NCBI GenBank assembly: GCA_958450365.1
Contig: CAUEEP010000937.1
Span: 2,108,501 to 2,172,500, forward strand
DNA: 64,000 bases
Reading direction: 5' to 3'
From: Mesorhabditis belari
Taxonomy: Eukaryota; Nematoda; Chromadorea; Rhabditida; Rhabditidae
The position numbers and the translations under genes are program-made. Under the pieces are notes generated by a model. That model was not told the DNA's origin and did not search any database. It saw only the letters and a program-made list of their open reading frames with translations. Shown here piece by piece: positions 44,713 through 55,917 of the stretch; the first letter of the stretch is position 1; the number at the start of each line of letters is the position of its first letter.

Positions 44713-47498
44713 ATGTCGCATCGCAAATTCTCTGCACCGCGCCATGGATCAATGGGATTCGTCCCAAAGAAGCGATCAAGGACTCATCGCGGAAGGATAA
44801 AGGCGTTCCCCAAGGATGACGCCTCAAAGCCCGTTCATCTCACCGCTTTCGTCGGATTCAAGGCAGGAATGACGCACATCGTCAGAGATGTGAGTTTGTT
44901 TGCTTGTTATAACTTCGGCTTTCTAAGTGGTTTGTATTTTCTTGAAATACCTTCGTCTACACTTAATAGTTTACTTAGTGTGTGGCGGCGTTTTATACGA
45001 AAATCCTTTATTACATTTTTGGCCGGGGGCAAATTTTTTCCCAAATGAGCTGATTTTTTTTAGGCGCCTATATTTGCCTAGGCTTTGGCTCCGCACCTTA
45101 GAGGCACGTGGCTTCTAGGATGTCGCCTAATTCTTATACGGATGAGGTGAGTTTCATTCCAGCTAGAAGCCACGTGCTTCCGGTACGAAACTCACCTTAG
45201 CCGCAGGAGAATCAAGCGATAGCCTAGGAGCCACGTGCCTCTAAGGTGCAGAGCCAAAGCCTGGGTAAATATAGGAGCATTTAATGTTGTTAGAAGTTAA
45301 GAAATGTTGTGTGAAACCATCACCAATCGATTCAGCATAGTCTGGGTGCAAAAAATCAGCTCATTTGGAGGAAAATTCGCCGCCTCCCCTCCCCGCCCCA
45401 ACTACTAAAGCATCCATTGTTGACCTATTTGTATTTTAGGTGGATAAGCCTGGCTCAAAGGTCAACAAGAAGGAGGTTGTCGAAGCCGTCACCATCATCG
45501 AGACTCCACCATTGGTTATCGTAGGAGTCGTCGGCTACATCGACACTCCACACGGCCCTCGTGCTTTCAAGACGATCTGGGCCGAGCACCTTTCCGAGGA
45601 TTGCCGTCGCCGATTCTACAAGAATTGGTACGCTGGGTTTTCATGAAGCATTCAACCTCTTGGAGCATTATAACATGTTCTCTTTTAGCACAATAACCCT
45701 TATGATAACTCTCCGCTGTCTTTTGACATGAGAGTAAAGGAGCTGCTAATGCTCTATTTATCATATAGGTACAAGTCAAAGAAGAAGGCCTTCACCAAGT
45801 ACGTCAAGAAGTGGCAAGACGAGGATGGAAAGAAATCGATCGAGTCCGACCTCAACAAGATGAAGAAATACTGCACCACGATTCGCGTCATCGCTCATAC
45901 TCAGGTATAGGTTGAGCGTCAAGATTTGAACAATGTAACGGGCGATGACGATAGACTGATGCCTACAGTTGTGAGGATTCTCATATCAGTCAATGTTGCC
46001 TTCCTTCTGAGCCCGAGTTTTACCTAAAAATAAATTCGATTCTGAAAATTTCAATAATGCTTTTATTTTAGCAAAAGCTGTTGAAGAAGCGTGACAAGAA
46101 GGCACACATTGTCGAGATTCAAGTCAATGGAGGAACCGTCGAGGAGAAGGTAGAATCAGCTCCTATTTGCTTTATTTAATGTGACGATGACGAAAGACTG
46201 ATTCCTAGTCTTGTGAGGAATCCCATTATCAGTCTATGTTGCCTTCCTTCTGAGTCGCAAATATTGTATCTAACAAAACTTAGGCTGAAACTCGACAAAC
46301 TGACGAATCATTTCAGGTCAACTGGGCCCGTGAACACCTCGAGAAGCAAGTGCCAGTCGACAGCGTTTTCTCACAGGACGAACTCGTCGACACGATTGGA
46401 GTCACCAAGGGACACGGATTCAAGGGAGTCACCAGCCGTTGGCACACCAAGAAGCTTCCCAGAAAGACTCACAAGGGTCTCCGAAAGGTGATGTTGTATT
46501 AAATAATTCTAATTTATTAGTTGTTTAGGTTGCTTGTATCGGAGCTTGGCATCCATCTCGCGTTCAATTCACCGTTGCTCGTGCCGGCCAGAAGGGATAC
46601 CATCATCGCACTGAAATGAACAAGAAGATCTACCGCATTGGTCGCTCATGCTTGACCAAAGAGGGCAAGAACAATGGAGCCACAGAGTTCGATGTCTCTG
46701 AGAAGACAATCAACCCAATGGTATGGTTTTTGACATTAATTTTCTTTCTTCTCTGGCAATGATGTGTAAAGTAGTGGCCCTAGATCTTGTGCGGAAACAA
46801 ATACACCAAAAACTGAGCCAGAAGAGAATATCGCAAACACTCTAATAGAGAAGCCCTCCCTATAGGAGCGTCGTGTGGTCTAAGTTTACACTCAAAGAAA
46901 CGCTCATATCTCAGCGCCAGTACGCTTTACTTCTGCGCGCTCAGGTATCAAATTAAAGTAGAGAGGATGGGTGATTTTTTTGAGATATAACACAGATTTT
47001 TAGCAATAACCAGCTCCTAGAAAAAGAATGATTGAAGAGTGGCAAAAAAGCCGATTTTTCAATAATTTTGTTCTAAGCGTTGGTTAAAGCTGAAAATATG
47101 TGTTATATCTCAAAAATCAGAGGGTAAACTTAGACTATGCGACCCTCTTGTAGGGAGGCGAAGAGCCTACTAGAGTATTTACGGTAGTTTACGTGTATAA
47201 ATTTATCTGGAACCTTACTAAAGTATCTTTTTAGGGAGGCTTCCCTCACTACGGAGTGGTCAAGCAGGATTTCATCATGATTCGTGGATGCTGCCTCGGA
47301 ACCAAGAAGCGCCCAATCACCCTCCGCAAATCTCTCTACACGCACACAAAGCGCTTCGCCTTCGAGAAGATCAACCTCAAGTGGATCGACACCTCTTCCA
47401 AATTCGGACACGGACGTTTCCAAACCCCTGCGGAGAAGAAGACTTTCATGGGAAAACTCAAGAAGGAATTCGCTGCCGAACAAGAAACCAAGGCTTAA
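44713..47498 (+). CDS. rpl-3: 60S ribosomal protein L3 (uL3)
   Basis: Seven exons (44713-44889, 45440-45627, 45769-45904, 46072-46149, 46317-46487, 46529-46720, 47235-47498) give 401 residues, as in C. elegans. The start [16 protein letters not shown], the W-finger region [51 protein letters not shown] and the end [10 protein letters not shown] are all characteristic. uL3 sits near the peptidyl transferase centre with its finger and N-terminal extension in the large subunit core. Introns 3, 4 and 6 each contain a C/D-box snoRNA in sense orientation. Introns 1 and 6 also contain inverted-repeat elements. An acceptor (TAATTCAG) precedes the ATG. Confidence 0.98.
45065..45275. mobile_element. 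Foldback element in rpl-3 intron 1
   Basis: TGCCTAGGCTTTGGCTCCGC and ACCTTAGAGGCACGTGGCT on the left are mirrored by GAGCCACGTGCCTCTAAGGT and GCAGAGCCAAAGCCTGGG on the right. An inner pair (GAAGCCACGTGC / AGCCACGTGGC types) folds again. No ORF. Confidence 0.75.
45939..46015 (+). ncRNA. C/D-box snoRNA in rpl-3 intron 3 (U83-like)
   Basis: A terminal stem CGGGC / GCCCG encloses box C (CGATGACGA) and box D (CTGA, 46007-46010), about 77 nt. The guide just before box D (TGTTGCCTTCCTT) can pair with the 18S rRNA segment AAGGAAGGCAGCA with one G-U pair. The rule of the fifth base places 2'-O-methylation on the A of AAGGA. From memory, vertebrate RPL3 introns host the paralogues U83A/U83B aimed at this part of 18S, so this is probably their nematode counterpart. 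Its paralogue is in the next intron. Confidence 0.85.
46181..46258 (+). ncRNA. C/D-box snoRNA in rpl-3 intron 4 (paralogue of the previous)
   Basis: Stem GTGAC / GTCGC, box C CGATGACGA and box D CTGA (46250-46253). It shares with the intron 3 snoRNA the segments AGACTGAT, TTGTGAGGA, TATCAGTC and the full 3' guide ATGTTGCCTTCCTT. The host intron lies between exons ending 46149 and starting 46317. The stem and inner sequence differ enough to show an old duplication with a conserved guide. Confidence 0.85.
46749..46826 (+). ncRNA. Third C/D-box snoRNA, rpl-3 intron 6
   Basis: Stem CTGGC / GCCAG extended by TCTTCT / AGAAGA-type pairing, box C AATGATGT directly after the 5' stem and box D CTGA (46813-46816) directly before the 3' stem. 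It is about 75 nt and 28 nt inside the intron. The guide before D is ACAAATACACCAAAAA. I could not place its rRNA target from memory. It is unrelated in sequence to the other two. Confidence 0.75.
46845..47190. mobile_element. MITE-like inverted-repeat element in rpl-3 intron 6
   Basis: AAGCCCTCCCTATAGGAGCG..GTCTAAGTTTAC on the left is mirrored by GTAAACTTAGACTATGCGAC..GTAGGGAGGCG on the right. Inner arms TTTGAGATATAACACA / TGTGTTATATCTCAAA also pair. It follows the snoRNA in the same intron. Confidence 0.75.
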
Positions 47499-47636
47499 TT
47501 TTTTATTTTTGTTACTATAAATTGTTGTTTTTGAATGCTAAGTCAATAATTTATTAGCACCGTGCAAATGAGATGCAACAAAGAAGCAACTACAAAGTAA
47601 ACGAAAAGTGAAGGCAGAAGTGACTTTTTGGTTGGA

Positions 47637-50600
47637 TTACTGTATCCGTTTAACGATCATGAACACAGACAGTGTGACAGCAATGGTGATGGAAATGAGT
47701 CCGAAGAGAATCCAAAGGATTGTCGTACCATGCATTGGCTGAAAGTTTGCGATTGCTTGTGAAAATAGTTTTCGGCTCTTGTAATTTAAGACATTCGGGA
47801 ATGGTCGGTAGTTTCCGAAAAAACACGCTCGCTAACGTGTTAAAAGGCGGCTTTTGAATGAGTCCATAACTTTCTTCAGAGACAGTGTTATTGTGGACTT
47901 TTTATGTAGTTTTAAAAAGGATACGCTAGGCTTGAGAATGATCTAAAATAGTCAAAGTTTCGCCTTGTCTCACCCTTTGATGCAAGACTTTTGTGTGGGT
48001 AACAATTCGTCCATTGTCATCATATTTCCCGCGTCCTCGCATTTCCAAGTGATGCACTTTGTGATCGGTTTTCGTTTTCATCCAGTCTAAGATCTGAAAT
48101 TTTGGCTTATGACTTATGACTGTTTAGAGGTGTTTTAAAAAGTCAAAAACCACGGCCAGGCAAACCAGGCTTTGAATTGGTCTTATTGTTGGATTTCGTC
48201 AAAAATTGCCTTGACTTGGCCTAGAAAATCGGTTCTAGAAGCCATGATCAGGCTTCTTTTTCTTTGTCTTTCCTATTTCATCTTGGGCAAAGCAGGCGCC
48301 GATAGCTCAGTGGTAGAGCTTCTGCGTGATAAGCGGAGGGTCGGGTTTGAAGTTCAATCTTGCTTCAATTCCCCTTACTACTAAATTATTTGCCAAATTT
48401 CTTTTCTTTACTATTACTATTACTTCATCTCTTTGCCATTCATTCTTGGCTCTCTTTTGACTCATGACTCACTTCGAATAACAAAACCGCGACGACGAGC
48501 AATCCCCAGAAAATGAGAACGAGTGTCAACGCCCAAAATGGATCCGACCACTGGCCAATGAAGAAATTCGCCGCGATGAATAGAGTTGCCACTGAAAAAT
48601 GGTTTTTATTGGGGCTTCCCTTATGCCACCATGGCCGACTGGTTAAAAGCCTTGTATCTGAGTCGGGAGGTTAATCCCGCCGCCCGGGTTCGATCCCGTC
48701 GGCTCTTTCTTTGTCTCTTTTTTCTTTGCTTCTTTTTCCCCCTACATTTAGGGCTTAGGAATTGTGCTTTGTATTATTTGAACCAAATTATTCGTGGCAC
48801 AGATTCGAGTGAATAAATGGATAAATTTTTACTTGCTAGAAGAAAACCGGCGATCCCGAGAGTGCGATGTGTCCAATTGAAGATCGGACGAGCGCCTGTG
48901 TCGGGTGCACAACGGAAAAGAGCCATGAATGGGTTGAGGACAGCCACAATTGCTGCCATGACGCCCAACTGGAAAGCGTTTCGGTGAGTTGATGGAATTA
49001 AGAGCTTCAAAGTCAAGAAAAGCTCAAGTTCAAGAAAAATCATATTGAATTGAAAATCATATTGAATTAACCAATGAGTGCACTGATCCGGCATGCCAAT
49101 TTGACTCCGATGAATGTCCGGCCACGGGTCCTTTCCATTCCCATTCTTCAGCCCAGAAAATCAACAATACTGAGAGTAAAACAAAGAGCAATGCGATGAA
49201 GTTGAGGGTTCGATGAAGCTGAAATCGAAGAATGAAGAAGAAGAAGAAGAAACTTGAAGCTCATGAGAAACAGTAATGTTTTTGGAGAAGCTTTATTAGA
49301 ATTTTGGAGAACTAACATGAAACCACCACTTGAGTCCTCTCGGCGCTGAACCAGGCCAGTGATCGCGGAAATAACGAGCCGCGAAAACGGCCATTGGCAC
49401 GAAAACCAACCACGCGAAAATCATCAGAATTCCTGGAAAATTTTGTGTTCACTGAAAGCAGCACTCGATCTTTTGCTTTTGAGAATAATTCTTAAAAGCA
49501 AAAGATTCTGGTTTAGGAGAAAAATTGGCTCTTGTAGCCTTGATGGGACTTTTGGTCATTTTAAAGAGCTTTCCAGTGACCTCGTTTCATATATGTTAAC
49601 ATTTCACCTTTTGCTTTATTATATTGAATAGTTACAAGGTAAAGTATTACATCTAAAAAAGGAAGAAGAGCGGGATTGAACCCTGATCTCATGACCGAGA
49701 GACCATGATCGAGAGGCCATGATCGAGAGGCCATGATCGAGAGGCCATGATCGAGAGACCATGATCGAGAGGCCATGATCGAGAGGCCATGATCGAGAGG
49801 CCATGACCGAGAGGCCATGACCGAGAGGCCATGACCGAGAGGCCATGACCGAGAGGCCATGACCGAGAGGCCATGACCGAGAGGCCATGACCGAGAGGCC
49901 ATGATCGAGAGGCCATGATCGAGAGGCCATGATCGAGAGGCCATGATCGAGAGGCCATGATCGAGAGGCCTGTCGAGAGGCCAGATCGAGAGGCCATGAT
50001 CGAGAGGCCAGATCGAGAGGCCAGACGAGAGGCCATGATCGAGAGGCCATGATCGACAGGCCATGATCGAGAGGCCATGATCGAGAGGCCATGATCGAGA
50101 GGCCATGATCGAGAGGCCATGATCGAGAGGCCATGATCGAGAGGCCATGATCGACAGGCCATGATCGACAGGCCATGATCGAGAGGCCATGATCGAGAGG
50201 CCATGATCGAGAGGCCATGATCGAGAGGCCATGATCGAGAGGCCATCAAGGCAATCGAAGGCCATCGACGGCCATGATCGAGAGGCCATGATCGAGAGGC
50301 CATGATCGACAGGCCGAGAGGTCGACTATTCATTAGACAACCGGTGCCCATAACCCAGTGATTGAAAAGCGCTCTTTAATGGGCCGCCCTTCAAAAGCTT
50401 ATCTTCTAAATGATGAGCTTATCTTCTAAATTTAAAGCTAAATTTCAATTCAATTTTTACGCCTATGCAAGCTTATTTGGTAGATTTTGACTTCAGCGTC
50501 TGATCTCCATACTCGATTTAGTAAGATGTATGTGATCCGGGAGCTTATGGGAAGGCCGTGCCTTTCCCTAGTGAGCCAAGTTGAAGCCAGGACTGACTTC

Positions 50601-53600
50601 TGGATTAAACTAGGTTACAAAGATTTGATATTAAATCGATTTGATATTAGATACGATTTGACGATCCAATACGGATCTCTTGTGTCAGACTCGGCACTGA
50701 TTTCTACCTCTGAACTTCGAAGTGCTATAAAAAGCGTAGCACTTTGTTTTTGAGCTAAAAATTTGAACTTGGCTCATAGTAATTAACTTGAAATCTTATA
50801 TAAATCTGAAATTAGAGGAATTGAATGATTGGGTGTGGAGTTAGAGTCGAAAAACCGAGTTAGAGCTTTCTTATGAAAGCTCTAACTCGGTTAGAGCTTT
50901 CATAAGAAAGCTTGTACGCCAGCCTATAGGATTTGAATTTATTTGACCAATCCACTCACCGTGGAAAGCTTTCATCCAACTTTTCCCCTTTTTCGAGATC
51001 AATTGCTCGCCTCCATCGGGTAAGTTTGAGTCGGTGCGCTGAAATTTTCAGTCTTCGTCTTTCAGTCTTTCGTCTTTCATCTTTCGTCTTTCGTCTTTCG
51101 TCTCTCAGTCTTTCAGTCATAGTCATTTCTTTCCTTACATTTTCAGATACAGCTTTCATCTTGATTTCCCTTTTAGCGAGATTGTGGCGTTCATCGGAAA
51201 TGAACGGGAAATCGGGTGATGATGGGTCGAGTGAGTGAATGCCGAGAACTGGAAATGGTGAAAGGGTTACAGTAAAGCTTGCTGATAATTGTTAAGACTG
51301 AAATTGACGGTATGTCTAACAACAATATGGATAGTTCGGTTTCATTCGGTTTACCAGTGTTTCCTGGTTTTATCAATTTCGTAAAAAGTTTTGACAGCAC
51401 TTGCTGGGTTTAGGATCAAAGCTGGCTAGTTTTTGACTACAACAATTCTACAGTAAGCCTAAAATAACCCTAAAGTAGCTCTAAGGAGCTCTAAAGTAGC
51501 TCTAAAGAAGCTCTAAAGTAGCCTTGCAGTAGTCATATAACCCTAGAGTAGCTCTAAAGAAGCCTTACAGTAGTCATATAGCTCTAAAGTAGCTCTAAGG
51601 AGCTCTAAAGTAGCCTTACAGTAGTCATATAACTCTAAAGTAGCTCTAAAGTAGCTCTAAAGTAATTCAACAGTAACTACAGAACTAGGAATGCAATAAA
51701 GGTACAAGTGCTCCTCTTGATTCATCAATGTTTTGTCTAAAAGATAAAAAATGGCTTTTTCGCGTATTTGTTAAAGAAATGCATTCAAATCCATTCAAAA
51801 TATTGTACTTTAAAAAATCTATTTCACTGTCTACAACATTTGAGTCAACAAACTTTCGGGTTTCCGTGCTTTGCCGCGAACGAGGAAAAGCTTGTGCTCT
51901 TGATCGAGATTTGGGAAAAAAGCTGATGAACCGGATGAGATCTGAAATGAAAATTGAGTACAGACCTAATTTATTGAGTACAGATTCTTCTAGTACCTAG
52001 TACCTAGTACCAGATTCTTCTAGTACCGTAATTCTTCTAAGAGAATGACGTTGTTGTTGTCGTTGTTGTTATGTTATAAAATGTCGTTCTCATAGAAGAA
52101 CATTTTATCTTTCAATACCTCCAAAAGCTATCGTTCTTAGAGCCTGTCACTCTATTTTTCAAAGCCCGATAAATGGTGAACTGAATGCTGAATTAAACCA
52201 GCTATCTTTCCAAACAAAGTACGAGCTTTAAGCTTCTGTTTGATCTTTGAAGCTTCTGTCCGATCTTTGAAGCTTCTGACCGATCTCTGAAGCTTCTGAC
52301 CGACCTTTGAAGCTTCTATCCGATCTTTGAAGCTTCTGTCCGATCTTTGAAGCTTCTGTCCGATCTAATAGAATCTGTCTTTCTAACAGATTACGTTCTA
52401 ACAGATTACGCCATTATAAATCTAATTTCTAACAGCTATTCCTTTTGATGAGACCTTTTGATGGATTTGGCAATAGATACTGTTGTCATCCTTGTGCGCG
52501 TGTTGTAGTTGGATCTGAGTTTTCTCGGCTTCCTATAAAATCTATTACTTAAAAACTTGAATTCTTTCACTTTTTCTTCTGGATCCTGCACAGGTTGATT
52601 GCTTTTTCCGAAATTGTACGAAGCGTGCGCTTCAGGACCACCACCGTCTGGGAAAACACATTGTGTGACTGGGTCATCACCCTGAAAAGCTCAAACAGTT
52701 CAATTCTAAGAATTCTAAGAACTTCTTTCGCAAGCACACCCTTTCTGGCTCACTGAATTCTCAATTCTTTCCATAAAACCTAGTTGCTGCAAGGGAAAGG
52801 GGTCAGAAGTTGAGGAATTGAGGAAATTAAGGAATTGAGGAATTGAGGAGATTAAGGAATTGAGGAATTGCGTGGGCTAGAAAGGGTAGAAAGGTATGTT
52901 TAGCGAAGGATATGTTTAGCGAGGCGCAAAGTAAAACAATCAGACTTTTTCCTTTAACAACACTGACCATTAGATCATCTTTCGAAAATCCAACAGCCAC
53001 ATAATTTGTGCCCGCCGTGTATTCGGTGCTGTACAACTCGATCTCGACGAATTCGTCATCCAGGGTTTTATAGCTGAAAAAAAAATGCATTCTTAAACTT
53101 GATAGCTGAGTAGATTGTCAAGTTTTTGATAGTTTTTGATAGTTTTGATAGTTTTAGTTTAAAAAAAGACCCAATTCCCGCAGTTTGAGCACGGGTTGGA
53201 AAGTTTCCAACCCTAAACTCTAAAATACGGGGGTGGGACAAAAGCGACCTTTTTTTCGCTGGAAAAGGCCTTAGGAAAGGTCATAGAGCTTCAAAAATGT
53301 TTCTACGATTCCACAGAAGGGAATCGTGTGCGTAGATTCCGAATTTCGACAAATCAGACCTCGCTGACACGTCAAATTTGGGCTAAAAGGCAAAAACTAC
53401 GCAACTTAACGCTTAACGCGCAAAAACTACGCAACTTAACGTCAAATTTGGGCTAAAAGGCAAAAACTTAACGCAAAAGTGTTAAGTTGCGAAAAAAAAG
53501 GTGCGCTTTTGACCGGGTGCGCAAAAAAAAGGTAGCATTTGTCCCACCCCCCTAAAATACACCTAAGCTACCGTACTCGAGACGGAAGTCGGACGGAAGA

Positions 53601-55086
53601 CGGACGAGACCGTCTCCCTTTCCGCCTAAAAAATTATTCTTTTGAAAAATCGTTGCCGCGTTCGGCGCTTCGCTCTGTCTTTTGCGCGTGTATTTTCCCC
53701 TTTCTCTATCCCATCAGAAAATTCTGTTTATTTTAAAAATTTCCCTCCTCCTTTCGTTGTTTTTGACCTTCCTCCTTCCGTGGTTTTTTTTAATTGTTAA
53801 TTTTTTAGAGTTTCTGTACTTTTCCGGGTCTTTCTGCTTTGTTGGTCCCGTGTCGGCTAATATGGAGTATAGTAGTTATAAGTCCATTCTTCTTATTCCT
53901 CTCGTTTTGGCACATCATTTAGAATTAGTGTTTCTGGGTTAAAAGCTTTAGCAGTTTGGATTTGGGTAAGATTTCGATTTATGTTTAGAAGTTGTTTAGA
54001 ATGTTTGGATGTTTGGATGTTTAGAAGCGCAAGACCTTACTCATTCTTAAATTTGATAGTTGAGTAGATTACTTTCAGTTTTTCATAGAGTATGTTAGTT
54101 ATAAGTCCAGCCACGAATCGTCTTGTTATTCCTCTCGTTTTGGCAAATCATTTAGAATTAGTGTTTCTCGGTTAAAAGCTTTAGCAGTTTGGGTTTGGGT
54201 AAGATTTCGATTTCAAATTTGGGGAGCGGGCTACCTTTTTTTCCGCACCTTGCTCATTAGCGCACCTTTTTTCGCGTTTTAAAAAAGCTCTAAAAAGCTA
54301 ATATTAACCAATTTCTATTCCAAATGTTTTTTTTCTAGGTAATTTTAGGGCGTAGAATCGAAATTTTGACATATCAGAGCTTGTGGAAACAAACGGACAT
54401 TTGCGCACCTTGCCCCTTAGCGCACCTTTTTTCGCGTTTTAAAAAAGCTCTAAAAAGCTAATATTAACCAATTTCTATTCCAAATGTTGTTTTTCTAGGT
54501 AATTTGAGGGTGTCGAATTCAAATTTTGACATAACAGAGCGTGTAGAACCAATTTGAAAGACAAAACGGCTAGATCAAATTACAGAAAATTGTCGATTTT
54601 TCGCTTTGTATAACTCCGCCCGTTTGTTTCCACAAGCTCTGATATGTCAAAATTTCGATTCTACGCCCTAAAATTACCTTATGTTTAGAATGTTTAGAAG
54701 CGTAAGACGTTACTCATTCTTAAATTTGATAGTTGAGTAGATTACTTTCAGTTTTTCATAGCTTTTCTGATACCTGAAAATATTTTTGCAAACATTGTTC
54801 TTCTCGCATCCTGATGGCACGTAGATGCATTTCTTCTGTGAGCCGCACTTCGACGCGTCGAAATGTGCGAGAATTGATGGCTAAACGGGATTTTGTAAGA
54901 AGTTGCATTGAATGTTTTAATTTTTGATTTTGCTTTTTAATTAATTTTTTAATTTTAATTTTCAATTTTGAATGTTTAATTATAAAATATTAACAGATTA
55001 TCCAAAGCACTGGATTTTTTTGCTTTTTGACTTTTCATTTTTAAACTCACCAACAACAGCGTCCATATTAAGGGTGGCCACCGCAT
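47637..55086 (-). CDS. DOMON / cytochrome b561 protein, ferric-chelate reductase-like
   Basis: Fourteen exons (55086-55051, 54880-54774, 53073-52968, 52681-52571, 52532-52455, 51941-51854, 51248-51139, 51038-50960, 49432-49317, 49218-49072, 48968-48833, 48591-48473, 48093-47974, 47738-47637) give 484 residues in phase. A signal peptide (MRWPPLIWTLLLPSILA) leads into a DOMON domain with DASKCGSQKKC and NYVAVGFSKD. A five-helix b561 region follows with candidate heme His at 238 (KAFHG), 277/279 (WFHLHR), 319/324 (WHAGSVH) and 360 (NWTHRTLG). A sixth C-terminal helix ends in IVKRIQ. Family members (FRRS1/SDR2, CYB561-DOMON) move electrons across membranes, often reducing Fe3+. Substrate here is inferred only. 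Introns carry tRNA-like copies, minisatellites and a large 14-bp array. Confidence 0.92.
48296..48378 (+). repeat. tRNA-like sequence, Ile(GAT)-like, in b561 intron
   Basis: The D arm GCTCAGTGGTAGAGC and a fully paired anticodon arm (TCTGC-GTGATAA-GCGGA, anticodon GAT) look intact. The T arm (TTTGAAGTTCAATC) carries an insertion, and no acceptor stem pairs. It is probably a tRNA pseudogene. Antisense to the host gene. Confidence 0.55.
48622..48712 (+). repeat. tRNA-like sequence with long variable arm, in b561 intron
   Basis: ATGGCCGACTGGTTAAAAGC (A box), a class II type variable stem (GGGA-GGTTAA-TCCC) and CCCGGGTTCGATCCCG (B box with a 6-base loop). The acceptor stem is not convincing. It is only about 250 bp from the previous tRNA-like copy, in the adjacent intron, same orientation. 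Confidence 0.55.
49658..50370 (-). repeat. 14-bp minisatellite flanked by tRNA-like boxes
   Basis: About 44 copies of GAGGCCATGATCGA (49686-50314) with G/C variants. Directly to the left the minus strand carries a B-box-like CAGGGTTCAATCCCGC. To the right is a weaker A-box-like ACTGGGTTATGGGCACCGG. The array may have grown inside a tRNA-derived element. It lies in the b561 intron 49433-50959, and its three open minus frames are artefacts of a stop-free unit. Confidence 0.75.
51465..51672. repeat. 11-bp CTCTAAAGTAG array
   Basis: Irregular tandem copies of AGCTCTAAAGTAG with inserted CCTTACAGTAGTCATATA blocks, in the b561 intron between exons at 51249 and 51853. Confidence 0.8.
52226..52372. 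repeat. 20-bp tandem array
   Basis: About seven copies of GAAGCTTCTGTCCGATCTTT with variants, in the b561 intron between 51942 and 52454. Confidence 0.85.
53850..54750. repeat. Nested direct and inverted duplications in a b561 intron
   Basis: Three duplicated blocks are seen: TTCCTCTCGTTTTGGCA.. (53893 and 54132), TTTAGAAGCG..TTACTCATTC (54018 and 54690), and TTAGCGCACCTTTTTTCGCG (54255 and 54417). A third, inverted copy of TTTGACATATCAGAGCTTGT runs from about 54630 to 54686. The intron (53074-54773) is 1.7 kb, largely from these duplications. Confidence 0.75.
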
Positions 55087-55404
55087 TTCCTATAAAAGAT
55101 AACTCAAAATGAAGAAGGAATTCGAAAAATAAATGACAAATAACTCAAAGGCTAGGCTTAAAAACCAAGTGTGTTTTGCGGTTTTTCAAATTCTCTCGTG
55201 TTTTTGAGGTGAAATGGTGAAATGTGACCTTGAAGAATGGAGGAATGTCCAAAGTGGGGGAAATAGGGAGAAATGAGGGGGAAAGGATGGACAAGAAATG
55301 CACAAATTAAGAATGAGTCAATAAGATTGATGATGAAATGGATTGATTGAGATATGTGAATCTCCATCTAACACAGCAAGCAGAATTCCCCAAGAAGATA
55401 ATAA

Positions 55405-55725
55405 TCTACTATATATAAAGGGATTAAGACGTATGTCTGTCTGTGCGCGCTACTCCTCCGCGTCCAGTTGGCCGTTTCAAATGGTTTCAAAGGCTTAGAA
55501 TTTCCTGTAATTCTGCAGCATGTTCTTAAATTTTTAAAAAATCAAAAGTACCAACGCAGGCGGGAGTCGATCCCGGGTCTAGGGCTAGAGACAGAGACAG
55601 TGGGCTAGAGACAACTGCGCTCGCACTGCGCCATCTACCAGAGCATGGCCGAGTAGTTAACGTGTGCGTCTTTCAAACGAACGGAAGAGAGAGGGTTTCG
55701 CCTCCTCTTGCCCCAATGCTTTTTG
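55405..55725. mobile_element. Helitron-like 5' end with two tRNA-like segments
   Basis: TCTACTATATATAAAGG followed by ATGTCTGTCTGTGCGCGC resembles Helitron 5' ends and is preceded by A. Further in, 55553-55650 reads as a minus-strand tRNA-like sequence (GCTCTGGTAGATGGCGCAGT and CCCGGGATCGACTCCCG). 55643-55720 reads as a plus-strand one (CATGGCCGAGTAGTTAACG, and GAGGGTTTCGCCTCC). No matching hairpin-CTRR 3' end was found. Confidence 0.4.
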
Positions 55726-55917
55726 TTTCAAAAATTTTTTTTGCTGGGGAGCAACAGCGGAGGTATATCAATATTTAAGCATGTAAGCACGAAAAAGTGA
55801 CAACGGAACATGTCCAATTGACGAAACGACACACAGTAAACTTATTGAACACAAGTTGTAGCGAATGAAGAATAAATTACATTAAAAGCCTAGTGTGTTG
55901 ATTGATTGGAGTAACGT

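Noticed and set aside
45628..45768. A fourth snoRNA in rpl-3 intron 2
   Set aside because: GAGCATTA / TAATGCTC could close a stem, but no acceptable box C or D lies beside it.
48296..48378. Calling this a functional tRNA-Ile gene
   Set aside because: D and anticodon arms are intact but the T arm has an insertion and the acceptor stem does not pair.
49561..50351. Three overlapping minus-strand ORFs of about 200-240 codons (ASRSWPLDHGLSIM repeats)
   Set aside because: They are the three frames of a stop-free 14-bp minisatellite in an intron; a real gene would use one frame.
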